DNA of 5,297 nucleotides from positions 1 through 5,297 of the forward strand of contig JAUVBS010000178.1 in NCBI GenBank assembly GCA_030591105.1, given 5' to 3'. The translations under genes were made by a program, and so were the position numbers. Shown here piece after piece: positions 4,761 to 5,297 of this stretch (position 1 is the stretch's first letter; each line of letters opens with the position of its first letter). Under the pieces are notes generated by a model. It did not search any database. It worked only from the letters and a program-made list of their open reading frames with translations, and was not told the DNA's origin. Source of the stretch: a bacterium (lineage in GTDB: Bacteria; Krumholzibacteriota; Krumholzibacteriia; LZORAL124-64-63).

Positions 4761-5297
4761 TCACAGGCTCCGGTGTAGTCGGTCACCGCGAACCTGAATC
4801 ACAAAGCCGACGTCGTCGCCGGCGAAATCGACCTCGTCGCGCACCTTGGGCAGCACGGTCTCGAACAGTCCGTTCGGTCCGCAGGAGGCGACCACGATGG
4901 TACAAGTGTTATTGAGCACCGGGTCGGCCGCCACACGGCAAGGGAGCGCGATGTTGACCACGTAGGGTCGGCCCCAGGGGTCCAGAGGTACTTGTTCCAG
5001 ATAGGGTCCGTTCCAGCCGGGCTGCATGTACGGGTGCTCGCTCGCTGCGTAGATCGGCGCGCCGGCGTCGTCGAGGTTCTTCACCAGGTGGGCGGTCACA
5101 GTGCCCAACGCGACCCCGCGCGGCTGGCGGTCACCGGTGCCGGCAGCGATCAGGCCAGTAGGCAAACCGAGGTTACCGCCACCGATGCTGGCATTACCGA
5201 CCAACCGCCCGTGAGCAATCTGCTTGTCTGCCGTGATCAGAGGCCACTGACGGACATCGGCGTGGAAATCCAGAATGGCCTGACCGATGATCTCCGC
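4761..5297 (-). CDS. GspG-like pseudopilin, C-terminal part (5' end outside window)
   Basis: The frame ending at TGA 4763-4761 is open all the way to the window edge, giving 178 residues. A start at TTG 5204 is not the true one because the preceding 31 codons already look like the family: AIGQAIL-type helix (here IIGQAILDFHADVRQWPL, 3-20). The hallmark of the major-pseudopilin C-terminal domain is WNGPYLEQVPLDPWGRPYVVN (95-115), followed by a strand and ASCGPNGLFET (137-147), then DEVDFAGDDVGFVIQ (154-168), corresponding to the acidic end that often binds calcium in GspG. The missing N-terminus should carry the prepilin cleavage site and hydrophobic helix. Cys120, Cys132 and Cys139 might form a disulfide outside the cytoplasm. 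Between residues 33 and 92 is a longer, Gly-rich insert than in a standard GspG, so this may be a specialised pseudopilin. It may share a transcript with the HDOD gene. Confidence 0.82.
   Translation of the reverse strand, partial: AEIIGQAILDFHADVRQWPLITADKQIAHGRLVGNASIGGGNLGLPTGLIAAGTGDRQPRGVALGTVTAHLVKNLDDAGAPIYAASEHPYMQPGWNGPYLEQVPLDPWGRPYVVNIALPCRVAADPVLNNTCTIVVASCGPNGLFETVLPKVRDEVDFAGDDVGFVIQVRGDRLHRSL

Noticed and set aside
4761..5204. TTG 5204 as the start of the pseudopilin
   Set aside because: The same frame is open to 5297 and the extra 31 codons encode the expected helix with IIGQAILDFHADVRQWP, so the true start is outside the window.

Overview
The window looks like chromosomal DNA from a GC-rich, diderm (outer-membrane-bearing) bacterium. 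The evidence is two small exported proteins with Sec signal peptides, a GspG-like pseudopilin of a type II secretion or type IV pilus-like system, strong G/C bias at third codon positions, and ATG/GTG starts with clear Shine-Dalgarno sites. The lineage cannot be fixed from the sequence. Acidobacteriota, Gemmatimonadota, a deltaproteobacterial group or an FCB-related phylum would all fit. I see no phage, transposon, CRISPR, tRNA or rRNA feature.

Left arm, plus strand (1-3544). A possible last few codons of an upstream gene (to 47) precede an AT-richer leader. Next come two tandem paralogous genes (201-695 and 795-1286) for small exported helical proteins, about 59% identical over their shared 131 residues. 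They are separated by a 99-nt spacer that can fold into a nested hairpin, and the pair ends at a very strong GC hairpin (1304-1339). A good sigma70-type promoter (1417-1444) then drives a SpoIIAA/STAS-like single-domain gene (1493-1867). A 126-nt gap with a duplicated gene end and a stem-loop leads to a membrane-anchored S41-family (C-terminal-processing-peptidase-like) protein (1994-3544). Its canonical catalytic Ser and Lys positions appear to be substituted.

Middle (3545-3858) is a 314-nt convergent gap without a gene. It holds a hairpin starting right after the S41 stop codon, a four-copy 13-bp tandem repeat, a run of three further stem-loops (3687-3770) and an AT-rich stretch.

Right arm, minus strand (5297-3859). 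A GspG-like pseudopilin, truncated by the window edge, is followed after 14 nt (or a 4-nt GTGA overlap) by an HDOD signalling protein. The pair is probably one transcript.

The plus-strand genes may together serve the cell envelope (periplasmic helical proteins, a protease-like protein, a STAS-type module), but this is inferred from neighbourhood only. The most notable points are the likely non-canonical active site of the S41 protein, the number of short tandem duplications (two inside the S41 gene and three just at or after gene ends), the tandem exported paralogs with a structured spacer, and the pseudopilin-HDOD pairing.
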